This document shows positions 8,646 through 18,266 of a DNA stretch of 64,000 nt, in pieces. The position numbers and the translations under genes were made by a program. This stretch comes from Chelativorans sp. GTDB lineage: Bacteria > Pseudomonadota > Alphaproteobacteria > Rhizobiales > Rhizobiaceae. The notes below the pieces were generated by a model. That model saw only the letters and a list, made by a program, of their open reading frames with translations, searched no databases and had not been told where the DNA came from. Positions within the stretch are counted from its first letter, which is position 1. The number at the start of each line of letters is the position of its first letter. The DNA lies in contig NZ_JAPSLH010000005.1 in the NCBI RefSeq assembly GCF_031180965.1, positions 86,284-150,283 on the forward strand, written 5' to 3'.

Positions 8646-9233
8646 GTGCTTCCGCTCCTTTACATCGTGCGCCACGGTGAGACCGACTGGAACGCGCAGG
8701 CGCGCCTGCAGGGCCAGGCTGACACGGATATCAACGAGCGCGGGCGCGCCCAGGCCGACCGCAACGGCCGCCGCCTCGCCGAACTTCTCGCCGATCCCGC
8801 CTCCTTCGACTTCGTGGCGAGCCCCCTGCGCCGCACCTGCGAGACGATGGAGCGCGTGCGCGTCCAGCTCGGCCTGCCGGCTACCGGCTATCGGACCGAC
8901 CCGCGCCTGAAGGAGGTGCATTTCGGGGCCTGGCAGGGCTTCACCTATGCCGAGTTGGAGGCGCGCGAGCCCGGCTGCACCGAGAGGCGCTCGCGGCGCA
9001 AATGGCATTTCCTGCCGCCGGGTGGCGATGCGGAGAGCTACGAGGTGCTGGCGGGGCGGGTCCGCGCGTGGCTGGACGAGATCGCCCGCCCGACCGTGTG
9101 TGTGACGCATGGCGGCGTCATCCGCACGGTCTTCCACTGGATCGGCGGCGCCGCGCCGGAAGAGGCGGCGGAAATGCACATCCCGCAGGACCGGGTCCTG
9201 CGGGTCGAGAATGGCAGGCTGGAGTGGCTATAG
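8646..9233 (+). CDS. Histidine phosphatase family protein (GpmB/CobC-like)
   Basis: 195 residues starting at a GTG. The N-terminal RHGETDWN motif (residues 9-16) carries the phospho-accepting histidine; the second arginine (SPLRRTCETM), the Glu in KEVHFGAWQG and the late THGGVIRT histidine complete the active site of the phosphoglycerate-mutase superfamily. It could be a broad phosphatase or a cofactor-dependent mutase homologue; sequence alone does not separate these, and a true glycolytic mutase is less likely given the CobC-like length. It is 38 bp downstream of fabI, probably co-transcribed. Confidence 0.88.
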   Translation: MLPLLYIVRHGETDWNAQARLQGQADTDINERGRAQADRNGRRLAELLADPASFDFVASPLRRTCETMERVRVQLGLPATGYRTDPRLKEVHFGAWQGFTYAELEAREPGCTERRSRRKWHFLPPGGDAESYEVLAGRVRAWLDEIARPTVCVTHGGVIRTVFHWIGGAAPEEAAEMHIPQDRVLRVENGRLEWL

Positions 9234-9236
9234 GGA

Positions 9237-9488
9237 TTACTCCGGCAGAAGCATGTCGGTGATCTGCTTCACCCCGTCCGCGCCCTCCTCATAGGCGATG
9301 ACGACCTCCATGCCGTCGCTGACTGCCGTCACATCGATCTCGGCGGGCAGCTTGTAGGTGGAGCCGTCCTCGAGCGTGATCGTCATCTCCTCCGGATTGA
9401 CTTCGGCGATCGTGCCTTCCGCGTCGGCAGAGAAGGCGGGCAGGGAAGAAAGGCCGAGGAGAAGAGCCAGGGCTGCAATTCGCTTCAT
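9237..9488 (-). CDS. DUF1344 family small exported protein
   Basis: 83 residues. A Sec signal peptide (MKRIAALALLLGLSSLPAFS, cleavage after about residue 20) is followed by a compact beta-rich domain with the EGTIAEVNPEEMTITLEDG and TYKLPAEIDV segments that define DUF1344. Members are small periplasmic proteins common in Rhizobiales, without known function. The acidic mature domain resembles an OB-like barrel; that is inference. It is convergent with the histidine-phosphatase gene (3 bp apart) and divergent from aroC. Confidence 0.85.
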   Translation of the reverse strand: MKRIAALALLLGLSSLPAFSADAEGTIAEVNPEEMTITLEDGSTYKLPAEIDVTAVSDGMEVVIAYEEGADGVKQITDMLLPE

Positions 9489-9628
9489 CGGGTCCTCGAT
9501 GTGGGCTGTGGCTGGAGAGAATCGCCGGCACTACAGACGGCAAATGTGTCCAAACGGTGCACGGCGCGGTTTGACCCCATGGCCAAAGCAAAATAGAAGC
9601 GTGGCGGCCCTTCGGGGAAGGGAGGCTC

Positions 9629-10729
9629 ATGTCGCACAACACCTTCGGTCACCTGTTCCGCGTCACCACCTGGGGCGAAAGCCACGGGCCGGCGATCGGC
9701 TGCGTCGTGGACGGCTGCCCGCCCGGCATCCGCTTCACCTTAGCCGAAATCCAGGCCGAGCTCGACCGCAGAAGGCCCGGCCAGTCACGCTTCGTCACCC
9801 AGCGCCGCGAGCCGGACGAGGTGAGGATCCTGTCCGGCGTGATGCCGGGGGAGGACGGCGAGACGCTGGTGACCACCGGTACGCCGGTCTCGATGCTGAT
9901 CGAGAATGTCGACCAGCGTTCCAAGGACTACGGCGAGATCGCCGAGCGGTACCGCCCGGGACACGCGGACTATACCTATGACGCGAAATACGGCCTGCGC
10001 GACTATCGCGGCGGCGGCCGGTCCTCCGCCCGCGAGACGGCGACGCGCGTGGCGGCGGGCGCGCTCGCCCGCAAGATCGTGCCCGGCATGGTGGTGCGCG
10101 GTGCGCTGGTGGCGATGGGCGAGAAGGAGATCGACCGCGCCAATTGGGACTGGGATTTCGTCAACGATCCGGAAAACCCGTTCTTCACGCCCGATCGGCA
10201 GTCGGTCGCCGTCTTCGCCGACTATCTGGACGGCATCCGCAAGGAGGGCTCCTCGGTCGGCGCGGTCATCGAGGTGGTGGCGGAAGGGGTTCCGGCCGGC
10301 CTCGGCGCGCCGATCTATGCCAAGCTCGACCAGGACATCTGCGGCAACCTGATGTCGATCAACGCCGTCAAGGGGGTGGAGATCGGCGCCGGCTTTTCCG
10401 CGGCACGCCTGCGCGGAGAGGAGAATGCCGACGAGATGCGCGCCGGCAATGACGGCCAGCCCGTGTTCATGTCCAACCATGCGGGGGGCATCCTGGGCGG
10501 CATCTCGACCGGGCAGCCGATCGTGGCCCGTTTTGCCGTCAAGCCGACCTCGTCCATCCTGACGCCGCGTCGCTCGATCGACCGCAGCGGCCGCGAGGTG
10601 GAGGTGGTCACGAAAGGCCGGCACGATCCCTGTGTCGGGATCCGGGCCGTGCCCATCGGCGAGGCCATGCTCGCCTGCACGATCGCCGACCACTATCTGC
10701 GGCACCGGGGGCAGACGGGAAGAGTGTAA
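9629..10729 (+). CDS. aroC: Chorismate synthase
   Basis: 366 residues with GGGAGG before the ATG. Converts 5-enolpyruvylshikimate 3-phosphate to chorismate, the branch point to aromatic amino acids and folate, using reduced FMN. Family signatures are present: [18 protein letters not shown] (residues 14-31), [17 protein letters not shown] (about 126-142), and the C-terminal [18 protein letters not shown]. Length is normal. The stop codon lies within the first bases of a large hairpin of short tandem repeats that separates it from ribB. Confidence 0.97.
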   Translation: MSHNTFGHLFRVTTWGESHGPAIGCVVDGCPPGIRFTLAEIQAELDRRRPGQSRFVTQRREPDEVRILSGVMPGEDGETLVTTGTPVSMLIENVDQRSKDYGEIAERYRPGHADYTYDAKYGLRDYRGGGRSSARETATRVAAGALARKIVPGMVVRGALVAMGEKEIDRANWDWDFVNDPENPFFTPDRQSVAVFADYLDGIRKEGSSVGAVIEVVAEGVPAGLGAPIYAKLDQDICGNLMSINAVKGVEIGAGFSAARLRGEENADEMRAGNDGQPVFMSNHAGGILGGISTGQPIVARFAVKPTSSILTPRRSIDRSGREVEVVTKGRHDPCVGIRAVPIGEAMLACTIADHYLRHRGQTGRV

Positions 10730-10818
10730 GGGAATAGGGGAGTAAGGAAGTAGGGGAAGAGCTTTTCTGGATGAGAGCTTTTCTTACTTCCCTTACTCCC
10801 CTATTCCCTTACTCCCCT
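10728..10818. repeat. Long hairpin built from GGGARTAR-type 8-bp tandem repeats
   Basis: The left arm 10728-10747 pairs perfectly over 20 bp with 10791-10810, and pairing continues past a one-base bulge with a few G.T pairs to about 10759/10778. Each arm consists of near-tandem 8-base units (GGGAATAG, GGGAGTAA, GGAAGTAG, GGGAAGAG and complements). The 13-mer CCCTTACTCCCCT occurs at 10790 and again at 10806, and AGAGCTTTTCT occurs at 10758 and 10774. It begins at the aroC stop and ends 17 bp before ribB, so in RNA it would form a strong hairpin between the two genes. It has no T-tract, so it is not a standard Rho-independent terminator. Confidence 0.85.
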
Positions 10819-10834
10819 AATCGGCGAGGAACAC

Positions 10835-11926
10835 ATGCCCTACGATCAGAGACGAGTCGTCGAAGCCCTGCGCGCCTTCGAGCGCGGCGAGATCGTCGTG
10901 GTCATGGATGATGACGGGCGGGAGAACGAGGGCGACCTGATCGTTGCCGCCGTCCACTGCACGCCGGAGAAAATGGCCTTCATCGTGCGCCACACGTCGG
11001 GGATCGTCTGCGCGCCCATGCCGCGCGAGGAGGCGCGGCGGCTGAACCTTGCGCCGATGGTGGCGGAAAACGACGCGCCGCATCAGACGGCGTTTACCGT
11101 GAGCGTCGATTTCAGGCACGGAACGAGCACCGGGATTTCCGCCGAGGACCGGACGCTGACCGTGCGCAACCTCGCCAATCCGAATGCGGGCGCCGGCGAT
11201 TTCGTCCGGCCGGGGCATATCTTTCCGCTCGTGGCGCGCGAGGGCGGCGTGCTCATGCGCTCTGGCCATACGGAGGCCGCCGTCGACCTTTGCAGGCTTG
11301 CCGGCCTGCCGCCGATCGGTGTCATCTGTGAGCTCGTGAATGACGACGGCACGGTGATGCGCGGCCCGCAGGTGGTGGGCTTCGCCGAGAAGCACGGGCT
11401 GAAGCAGGTCTCCGTCGCCGACCTTATTGCCTACCGCCAGCGCCAGGAGACGCTGGTGGAGCGCGTCGCGACCTTCCCGGTGAGCACCGCCGGCGGCCCC
11501 GCCACGGCGCATGCCTATACGCTTCCCTGGGAGGCCATGCAGCACCTGGCTGTGGTGTTCGGCGACATCCGCGACGGAGAGGACGTGCCGGTGCGGCTCC
11601 ACACGGAAGATGTGGTGGAGGATGTTTTCGGCACCGAAAGGCGCCTGCAGAAGGTGATGGAGCGGATGGGCGGGCGCGGCGTGCTCGTCTATCTGCGGGA
11701 AGGCTCCGTGGGCGTTGCCCATCAGCAGCGCCGCCGCCCTTCCGGAGCCGCGGAGGCGCATGACGAGGCGCTGGAGCGCGAGAGCGAATGGCGCGAAATC
11801 GGGCTGGGGGCGCAGATCCTGAAGGACCTCGGCATCACCTCGATCCGCCTGCTTGCCTCGCGGGAGCGCCACTATGTGGGCCTGGAAGGGTTCGGCATCG
11901 AGATCGTCTCGACCGAGATATTGTAG
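10835..11926 (+). CDS. ribB: 3,4-dihydroxy-2-butanone 4-phosphate synthase with inactive RibA-like C-terminal domain
   Basis: 363 residues. The N-terminal domain (1-205) is a complete DHBP synthase for riboflavin synthesis: [11 protein letters not shown] (metal and substrate acids), TSGIVCAPM, and [19 protein letters not shown] are all present. The C-terminal domain (about 215-363) has the GTP cyclohydrolase II fold pattern ([14 protein letters not shown], then [17 protein letters not shown]), but the zinc cysteines expected just after DVFG are replaced and there is no catalytic Cys cluster, so it should not have cyclohydrolase II activity. This RibB-plus-degenerate-RibA layout is known in alphaproteobacteria; a separate RibA is then needed elsewhere. 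It is preceded by the repeat hairpin. Confidence 0.9.
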   Translation: MPYDQRRVVEALRAFERGEIVVVMDDDGRENEGDLIVAAVHCTPEKMAFIVRHTSGIVCAPMPREEARRLNLAPMVAENDAPHQTAFTVSVDFRHGTSTGISAEDRTLTVRNLANPNAGAGDFVRPGHIFPLVAREGGVLMRSGHTEAAVDLCRLAGLPPIGVICELVNDDGTVMRGPQVVGFAEKHGLKQVSVADLIAYRQRQETLVERVATFPVSTAGGPATAHAYTLPWEAMQHLAVVFGDIRDGEDVPVRLHTEDVVEDVFGTERRLQKVMERMGGRGVLVYLREGSVGVAHQQRRRPSGAAEAHDEALERESEWREIGLGAQILKDLGITSIRLLASRERHYVGLEGFGIEIVSTEIL

Positions 11927-11928
11927 AT

Positions 11929-11958
11929 TCGGTCCCGGCTGGGAGCAGCCGGGACCGA
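11929..11958. terminator. Hairpin between convergent ribB and MFS genes
   Basis: A perfect 12-bp inverted repeat, TCGGTCCCGGCT (11929-11940) and AGCCGGGACCGA (11947-11958), encloses the 6-base loop GGGAGC. It lies three bases after the ribB stop and 14 bases before the end of the convergent transporter gene, the usual place for a bidirectional terminator. A clear U-tract is missing on either side, so it may act as a transcript-end stabiliser or with Rho. Confidence 0.65.
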
Positions 11959-11972
11959 TACATGGGTGTTCG

Positions 11973-13193
11973 TCACTCGGCAGGCTGTGCCGCGGCGGCG
12001 GGTGCCGCGACCTGCCGTTCGCGGGCAAGGCTCCTCTGGCCGATGAGCACGGTCAGGAATGCCGCAATGCTGGCCGCCACCGAGACCCAGAAGCCGTTTC
12101 GGGCCCCAAACATGTCGACCACCCAGCCAGCCGCGAATGCGCCGAGCGCCATGCCGATGCCGATGCCGGTCATGACCCAGGTCACGCCCTCGGTGAGCAT
12201 GGATTCCGGAACGCGACGCTCGATCAGGCCGAAAGCCGTGATGAAGGTGGGCGAGATGGCCACACCGCTCAGGAACACCGTGAGGGCGAGCAGCGGAACC
12301 GTACCGGCCAGCAGAAGGGGCACCTGCGTCACGGCGAGAACGAGAAGCGCGATCGCCAGCCGCCGCTCCATGGGCATCGTCAGCTTCATCGCGCCGATCA
12401 CGAGGCCGAGAACGAAGGACCCGAGGGCATAGACGCCGATCACCAGGCTCGCCGCCTCCGGCTGCCCGAGCTCCTCTGTGATTGCGACGGAGCTCACCTC
12501 GGCCGTCGAGAAGATCGCGCCGACGAAGATGAGTGTGAGCGTGACGATCTGCACCGGTCGCAGGCGGATGGCAGAGCGGGAGGGGCCGCCCGAACTTGGC
12601 CGGATGCGCGGCTCCGTCGAGCGCTGCAGGATGAATGCCGCCGTGCCGAACGCCAGCAGGAGCGTGTTGGCCAGCATGCCTGCCTCGGGAAAGAGACTCA
12701 CGGCCAAGCCGACCGACAGGGACGCGCCGAGAATGTAGACAAGCTCGTCCGCCGCCGATTCGAAGGCGAAGGCCGTGTTGAGTTCCGGCCGGTCGTGGAA
12801 GATTTCCGCCCAGCGAGCCCGTACCATGGCGGGTATGCTGGGCATCGCCGCCGCCAGGAGGGCTGCGGCGAAGAGCGTCCACACCGGCCAGTCTTGGTTG
12901 GCTGCCGCAATAAGCGCCAGGAAGGCCACGACCGAAATGGCCGTTGTGGGGATGACGACGGCCGCCTGGCCGTATCTGTCGACCAGCCGGGATATCTGCG
13001 GAGCGATGAATGCGTTTGTAAGTGCGAAGGTGGCCGACACGGCCCCGGCCAGCCAGTATTCGCCGTGCGTCTGGGACAGCATGGCGACAATGCCGATCGG
13101 TGCCATGGCGATCGGCAGGCGCGCCACAAAGCCGGCAGAGGAGAAACCTTTGGTGCCCGGCACCTTGAAGATTTCGCGGTAAGGATTGGGCAT
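11973..13193 (-). CDS. Major facilitator superfamily transporter, efflux type
   Basis: 406 residues from the ATG at 13193, selected because AAGGA precedes it; an upstream in-frame codon at 13223 lies in the operator region. About 12 hydrophobic helices are evident. The MFS motif A-like loop (NAFIAPQISRLVDRYGQ) follows helix 2, and a second copy lies in the C-terminal half (AAGWVVDMFGARNGF). It is inner-membrane and probably proton-driven. The divergent TetR gene and three identical-type palindromes between them strongly suggest a ligand-induced drug or metabolite exporter; the substrate is unknown. Confidence 0.87.
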   Translation of the reverse strand: MPNPYREIFKVPGTKGFSSAGFVARLPIAMAPIGIVAMLSQTHGEYWLAGAVSATFALTNAFIAPQISRLVDRYGQAAVVIPTTAISVVAFLALIAAANQDWPVWTLFAAALLAAAMPSIPAMVRARWAEIFHDRPELNTAFAFESAADELVYILGASLSVGLAVSLFPEAGMLANTLLLAFGTAAFILQRSTEPRIRPSSGGPSRSAIRLRPVQIVTLTLIFVGAIFSTAEVSSVAITEELGQPEAASLVIGVYALGSFVLGLVIGAMKLTMPMERRLAIALLVLAVTQVPLLLAGTVPLLALTVFLSGVAISPTFITAFGLIERRVPESMLTEGVTWVMTGIGIGMALGAFAAGWVVDMFGARNGFWVSVAASIAAFLTVLIGQRSLARERQVAAPAAAAQPAE

Positions 13194-13229
13194 GGGTCTG
13201 ATCCTTGATGGGAGGACGAACAAGGGTTA

Positions 13230-13298
13230 CATACGCAGCGTATGCCAAGTGATGTAGTAGCATACGTTCCGTATGTCAACTCACATACGTTACGTATG
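13230..13298. promoter_or_regulatory. Three TetR-type operators, CATACGnnnCGTATG
   Basis: Three perfect 15-bp palindromes with identical 6-bp arms and different 3-bp centres: 13230-13244 (centre CAG), 13261-13275 (TTC) and 13284-13298 (TTA). Starts are 31 and 23 bp apart. On the minus strand TTGACA (13279-13274) with a 17-base spacer leads to TACATC, a plausible promoter for the transporter whose spacer contains the middle operator. The third site ends 12 bp before the tetR start. The arrangement predicts that the TetR protein represses both the transporter and itself. Confidence 0.85.
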
Positions 13299-13310
13299 GA
13301 AAGAGGAATG

Positions 13311-13913
13311 ATGGCACGCAAGCCACGCAGTGAGATGATCGCCGAGACACGGGCGAAGCTTGTGGCATCGGCTCGCAAGGCCTTCGGCACGGTTGGATAT
13401 GCCGAGGCGTCGATGGACGACTTCACCGCCGAGGCGGGCCTTACGCGCGGGGCCCTGTATCACCACTTCGGTGACAAGAAGGGTCTGCTCAAAGCGGTGA
13501 TCATGCAGATCGACGCGGAAATGAGCTGTCGCCTGAACGAGCTCTCGGCAAAGCACCCCGATCCTTGGCAGGGTTTCGTCGACGAATGCGTCGCTTATAT
13601 CGAGATGGCGCTCGAGCCTGAGATTCAGCGCATCATGCTGCAGGACGGGCCGGCAGTGCTGGGAGATCCGTTCACCTGGCCGAATCAGCCGGGCTGCGTC
13701 CGCGCTCTGACGGCAAGCCTGAGCCGGCTCGCCGGAGAAGGCCTGATCGACGTGGAGGACCCGGAGGCGATGGCGCGGATGATCAATGGCGCCTCTCTTC
13801 ATGCGTCGCTGTGGATCGCCAATGCCGAAGATCCCTCGGCGGTCTCGAAACGGGCGGTCGCCGCCTTCAAGCAGATGCTCGAAGGGCTGCGCACCGCGAG
13901 GAAGCGGGATTGA
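13311..13913 (+). CDS. TetR/AcrR family transcriptional repressor
   Basis: 200 residues from the ATG at 13311, chosen because GAGG sits five bases upstream; the adjacent ATG at 13308 is too close to it, and starts further upstream would translate the operator region. The N-terminal helix-turn-helix is typical (ARKAFGTVGYAEASMDDFTAEAGLTRGALYHHFGDKKGLL, residues about 23-62, read in pieces). The C-terminal all-helical part (about 75-195) is the ligand and dimer domain and is not informative about the inducer. It is divergent from the MFS transporter across three matching palindromes and so probably regulates it. Confidence 0.92.
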   Translation: MARKPRSEMIAETRAKLVASARKAFGTVGYAEASMDDFTAEAGLTRGALYHHFGDKKGLLKAVIMQIDAEMSCRLNELSAKHPDPWQGFVDECVAYIEMALEPEIQRIMLQDGPAVLGDPFTWPNQPGCVRALTASLSRLAGEGLIDVEDPEAMARMINGASLHASLWIANAEDPSAVSKRAVAAFKQMLEGLRTARKRD

Positions 13914-14024
13914 TCGGCTTTCCTTTCTTTGCCGGCGCGGGCATGCGCCGTCCGGACAAGCCCGAACCGGTTGATGGCACCAGCGCGCCGTGGCCAAATG
14001 CGGCGCCAGAGCCTATATCGGGCT

Positions 14025-14951
<927 letters not shown>

Positions 14952-14954
14952 AGG

Positions 14955-15221
14955 ATGAATACCGGACCGGAAAACGCCGGGACCAATGACGACGTGAAGA
15001 CGATGAGCTTCGAACAGGCGCTGCAGGCGCTGGAGAACATCGTCAACGATCTGGAGCGGGGCGACGTCCCGCTGGAGGAGTCGATCCGCATCTATGAGCG
15101 CGGCGAGGCGCTGAAGGCCCATTGCGACCGGCTGCTGCGCGCTGCCGAGGACAAGGTCGAGAAGATCCGCCTTTCGCGCGAGGGCGTACCTGTTGGTACG
15201 GAGCCGCTCGATCCGAAGTGA
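14955..15221 (+). CDS. xseB: Exodeoxyribonuclease VII small subunit
   Basis: 88 residues; GAAGG immediately before the ATG. The conserved core [35 protein letters not shown] (residues about 17-51, read in pieces) is diagnostic of XseB, which forms a helical bundle bound to the catalytic XseA. The holoenzyme degrades single-stranded DNA from both ends during repair. xseA is not in this window. It is the second gene of the run deacetylase-xseB-DUF2277-dxs-tlyA. Confidence 0.95.
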   Translation: MNTGPENAGTNDDVKTMSFEQALQALENIVNDLERGDVPLEESIRIYERGEALKAHCDRLLRAAEDKVEKIRLSREGVPVGTEPLDPK

Positions 15222-15245
15222 GGGCGCAAGTGTGGAGGATGAAAG

Positions 15246-15536
15246 ATGTGCCGCAACATCAGGCCCCTGTTCAATTTCGAGCCGCCGGCCACGCATGAGG
15301 AGATTCATGCGGCGGCGCTGCAATTCGTGCGCAAGGTGAGCGGCACGACGAGGCCCTCGAAGCGCAACGAAGCCGCGTTCGATCGCGCCGTCGAGGCGAT
15401 TGCTGCGAGCGTTCACGAGTTGCTCCACTCGATGGAAGTGACGCATCATCATCATGCCAGGAACCGGGAGGAGGAGGCGGCGAAGGCACGCGCAAGATCG
15501 GCGGCCCGCTTCGCCCGGCCAACTGCGGCCTCGTGA
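15246..15536 (+). CDS. DUF2277 family protein
   Basis: 96 residues. The N-terminal [20 protein letters not shown] and the following [22 protein letters not shown] are the family hallmark of DUF2277, whose members are short proteins with an invariant Met-Cys-Arg-Asn start. A His-rich stretch (THHHHARN) near residue 65 and a basic Ala/Arg tail follow; the histidines could bind metal, but that is inference. Function unknown. It lies between xseB and dxs in the same orientation. Confidence 0.88.
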   Translation: MCRNIRPLFNFEPPATHEEIHAAALQFVRKVSGTTRPSKRNEAAFDRAVEAIAASVHELLHSMEVTHHHHARNREEEAAKARARSAARFARPTAAS

Positions 15537-15543
15537 GGCACCG

Positions 15544-17457
15544 GTGAGATCCGCGCCTCAAACGCCTCTCCTCGACCGGATCCGCTTTCCGGCCGACCTC
15601 AAGCAGCTTCCGGAAGAGGATCTGCCGCAGCTTGCGGACGAGCTGCGCACGGAGATGATCCATGCCGTGTCCCAGACTGGCGGGCACCTCGGCGCCGGGC
15701 TTGGTGTCGTCGAGCTTACCGTGGCGCTGCACTACGTCTTCGACACGCCACACGACCGGCTGATCTGGGACGTAGGCCACCAGGCCTATCCGCACAAAAT
15801 CCTGACCGGCCGGCGCGACCGCATCCGCACGCTGCGCCAGGAGGGCGGACTCTCCGGCTTCACCAAGCGCGCCGAGAGCGAATACGACCCGTTCGGCGCC
15901 GCCCATTCCTCCACATCGATTTCCGCCGGCCTCGGCATGGCCGTCGCCCGGGACCTTCAGGGCGGGCGGCGCAACGTGATCGCTGTGATCGGAGATGGCG
16001 CGATGTCGGCGGGCATGGCCTATGAGGCGATGAACAACGCCGGCGCGCTCGACGCCCGGCTGATCGTCATCCTCAACGACAACGACATGTCGATCGCCCC
16101 GCCCACCGGCGCGATGAGCGCCTATCTGGCGCGGCTTGCCTCCGGACGCACCTATCAGGGTTTCCGCGGCTTCGGCAAAAAGCTCACCTCCTACCTGGGC
16201 AAGAAGGTCGACCGGGCGATCACCCGCGCCGTCGGGCATGCGCGCGGCTATGTCACCGGCGGCACGCTGTTCGAGGAACTGGGCTTTTTCCATATCGGTC
16301 CGATCGACGGGCACAATCTGGAGCACCTCGTGCCCGTCCTGCGCAATGTGCGCGACCATGGCGACGGGCCGGTTCTGATCCACGTGGTCACCCAGAAGGG
16401 CAAGGGCTATGCCCCTGCGGAAGCGGCGGCGGATAAGTATCACGGCGTCGCCAAGTTCGATGTGATCACCGGCGCTCAGGCCAAGGCGCCGGCTGGCCCG
16501 CCGAGCTACACCAAGGTCTTCGCCCAGGCGCTGATCGAGGAGGCGCGTCAGGACCCGCGCATCGTGGCGGTCACGGCTGCTATGCCATCCGGCACCGGGC
16601 TCGATCTTTTTGCAAAGGAGTTTCCCGGCCGCAGCTTCGATGTCGGCATCGCCGAGCAGCACGCGGTGACCTTCGCCGCCGGGCTTGCAACGGAGGGGAT
16701 GAAGCCATTCGCCGCGATCTACTCCACCTTCCTGCAGCGCGCCTATGACCAGGTGGTGCACGATGTGGCGATCCAGAATCTGCCCGTGCGCTTCGCCATC
16801 GACCGCGCCGGCTTCGTCGGCGCCGACGGCGCCACCCATTGCGGCGCCTTCGATGTCACCTATATGGCCGCGCTGCCCAACATGGTGGTGATGGCGCCCG
16901 CCGACGAGGCGGAACTGAAGCATATGGTGCGTACCGCCGCGTACTATGACGAAGGCCCCATCGCTTTCCGATATCCGCGCGGCGACGGCATCGGCGTCGA
17001 AATGCCCGTACGTGGGGGGCCGCTTGCGATCGGCAGGGGCCGCATTGTCCGGGAGGGCACGAAGGTGGCGCTTCTGTCGCTCGGCACCCGCCTCGCCGAT
17101 TGCCTCAAAGCCGCCGACGAGCTGGAAGCCGCCGGCCTCTCGACCACGGTGGCCGATGCACGCTTCGCCAAGCCGCTGGATGGCGAACTCATCGGCCGGC
17201 TTGCGCGGGAGCACGAGGTGCTGGTCACCGTGGAGGAGGGGGCGATCGGTGGCTTTGGTGCCCATGTCCTGCATCTCCTTGCCCATGACGGCCTGCTTGA
17301 AAGCAGCTTCAAGGTGCGTCCGCTGGTGATGCCGGACATCTTCATGGACCAGGCCAAGCCGGAAAAGATGTATGCCTATGCGGGGCTGGATGCCGCCGGC
17401 ATCGTCCGCACCGTCTTTGCTGCACTGGGGCAGGAGGAGCAGGCAGCGAGGGCGTAG
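15544..17457 (+). CDS. dxs: 1-deoxy-D-xylulose-5-phosphate synthase
   Basis: 637 residues from the GTG at 15544, preceded by GAGG; this start gives the usual rhizobial N-terminus ([16 protein letters not shown]). Condenses pyruvate and glyceraldehyde 3-phosphate, the first step of the MEP isoprenoid pathway. The thiamine-diphosphate motif is [16 protein letters not shown] (about 150-165); the pyrimidine-binding domain has [17 protein letters not shown] (about 362-378), including the Glu that activates the cofactor. A C-terminal transketolase domain completes it. The window also carries ispH, the last step of the same pathway. Confidence 0.96.
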   Translation: MRSAPQTPLLDRIRFPADLKQLPEEDLPQLADELRTEMIHAVSQTGGHLGAGLGVVELTVALHYVFDTPHDRLIWDVGHQAYPHKILTGRRDRIRTLRQEGGLSGFTKRAESEYDPFGAAHSSTSISAGLGMAVARDLQGGRRNVIAVIGDGAMSAGMAYEAMNNAGALDARLIVILNDNDMSIAPPTGAMSAYLARLASGRTYQGFRGFGKKLTSYLGKKVDRAITRAVGHARGYVTGGTLFEELGFFHIGPIDGHNLEHLVPVLRNVRDHGDGPVLIHVVTQKGKGYAPAEAAADKYHGVAKFDVITGAQAKAPAGPPSYTKVFAQALIEEARQDPRIVAVTAAMPSGTGLDLFAKEFPGRSFDVGIAEQHAVTFAAGLATEGMKPFAAIYSTFLQRAYDQVVHDVAIQNLPVRFAIDRAGFVGADGATHCGAFDVTYMAALPNMVVMAPADEAELKHMVRTAAYYDEGPIAFRYPRGDGIGVEMPVRGGPLAIGRGRIVREGTKVALLSLGTRLADCLKAADELEAAGLSTTVADARFAKPLDGELIGRLAREHEVLVTVEEGAIGGFGAHVLHLLAHDGLLESSFKVRPLVMPDIFMDQAKPEKMYAYAGLDAAGIVRTVFAALGQEEQAARA

Positions 17458-17510
17458 TCTATCTGCGCCCTTACCTTGCCAGGCGGTCCCGCATCCTCCA
17501 CTAAGCAGTC

Positions 17511-18266
17511 ATGACTAGGCCGGCCTCTTCCCGTCTTCGCCTCGACCAGCTTCTGGTGGTGCGCGGCTTTTTTGAGAGCCGTGCACGCGCCCGCGATGCC
17601 GTACTGCGTGGTACGGTTCGCGTGGCGGGGGAAGCGGCGGAAAAGCCGGGCCAGGTCGTGGATGCCGACGCCGTTCTCTCCGTGGAGGACCCGGCCCGCC
17701 GCTACGTTTCGCGCGCGGCGCTGAAGCTCGTCCACGGGCTGGAGGCGTTCGGCCTCGACCCTAGCGGGGCCGAGGCGCTCGATATCGGCGCGTCCACCGG
17801 CGGCTTCACGCAGGTACTTTTGGAGCGCGGGGCTGCTCACGTGACCGCCGTCGATGTCGGAACCGGCCAGATGGATGCCCGCCTGCGCGACGACCCTCGC
17901 GTCACATGCCTCGAGGGCATCAACGCGCGGCACCTTACCGTCGACACGACTGGTGGCCGCCGGCCGGATTTCGTCGTCTGCGATGTGAGCTTCATCTCGC
18001 TGAAACTCGCATTGCCGCCGGCGCTCGAAATGGCGCAGCCGGGCGCCAGCGGGCTGTTTCTCGTCAAACCGCAATTCGAGGCGGGACGCGAGGCGATCGG
18101 CAAGGGCGGGCTTCTGCGCGAGCCGGAGAGGGGCGAGGAGATCGCCCGCGAAATTGCCGGATGGCTGGAGACCAGCAAGGGTTGGCGCGCCATCGGCCTC
18201 GTTCCTTCTCCGATCGAGGGCGGTGACGGCAACCGCGAGTTCCTGCTGGCGGGGCGGAAGGAATGA
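17511..18266 (+). CDS. tlyA: TlyA-type rRNA 2'-O-methyltransferase (hemolysin A family)
   Basis: 251 residues. An N-terminal S4 RNA-binding domain (about 8-68, RLRLDQLLVVRGFFESRARA) is followed by an FtsJ-like methyltransferase domain with the SAM motif EALDIGASTGGFTQVLLERGA (about 86-106, in pieces), DVGTGQMDARL, and CDVSFISLKLALP. TlyA enzymes methylate ribose in 16S and/or 23S rRNA; some homologues have been described as hemolysins, which is less well supported. The stop overlaps the start of the next RNA methyltransferase gene. Confidence 0.92.
   Translation: MTRPASSRLRLDQLLVVRGFFESRARARDAVLRGTVRVAGEAAEKPGQVVDADAVLSVEDPARRYVSRAALKLVHGLEAFGLDPSGAEALDIGASTGGFTQVLLERGAAHVTAVDVGTGQMDARLRDDPRVTCLEGINARHLTVDTTGGRRPDFVVCDVSFISLKLALPPALEMAQPGASGLFLVKPQFEAGREAIGKGGLLREPERGEEIAREIAGWLETSKGWRAIGLVPSPIEGGDGNREFLLAGRKE

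Noticed and set aside
10730..10834. FMN riboswitch or CRISPR-like array before ribB
   Set aside because: The segment is a single tandem-repeat hairpin; there are no conserved FMN-aptamer elements and no regularly spaced unique spacers.
11872..13263. Long alternative frames antisense to or overlapping the MFS transporter
   Set aside because: Arg/Gly/His-rich composition without domain signatures; the 406-residue transporter explains the sequence.
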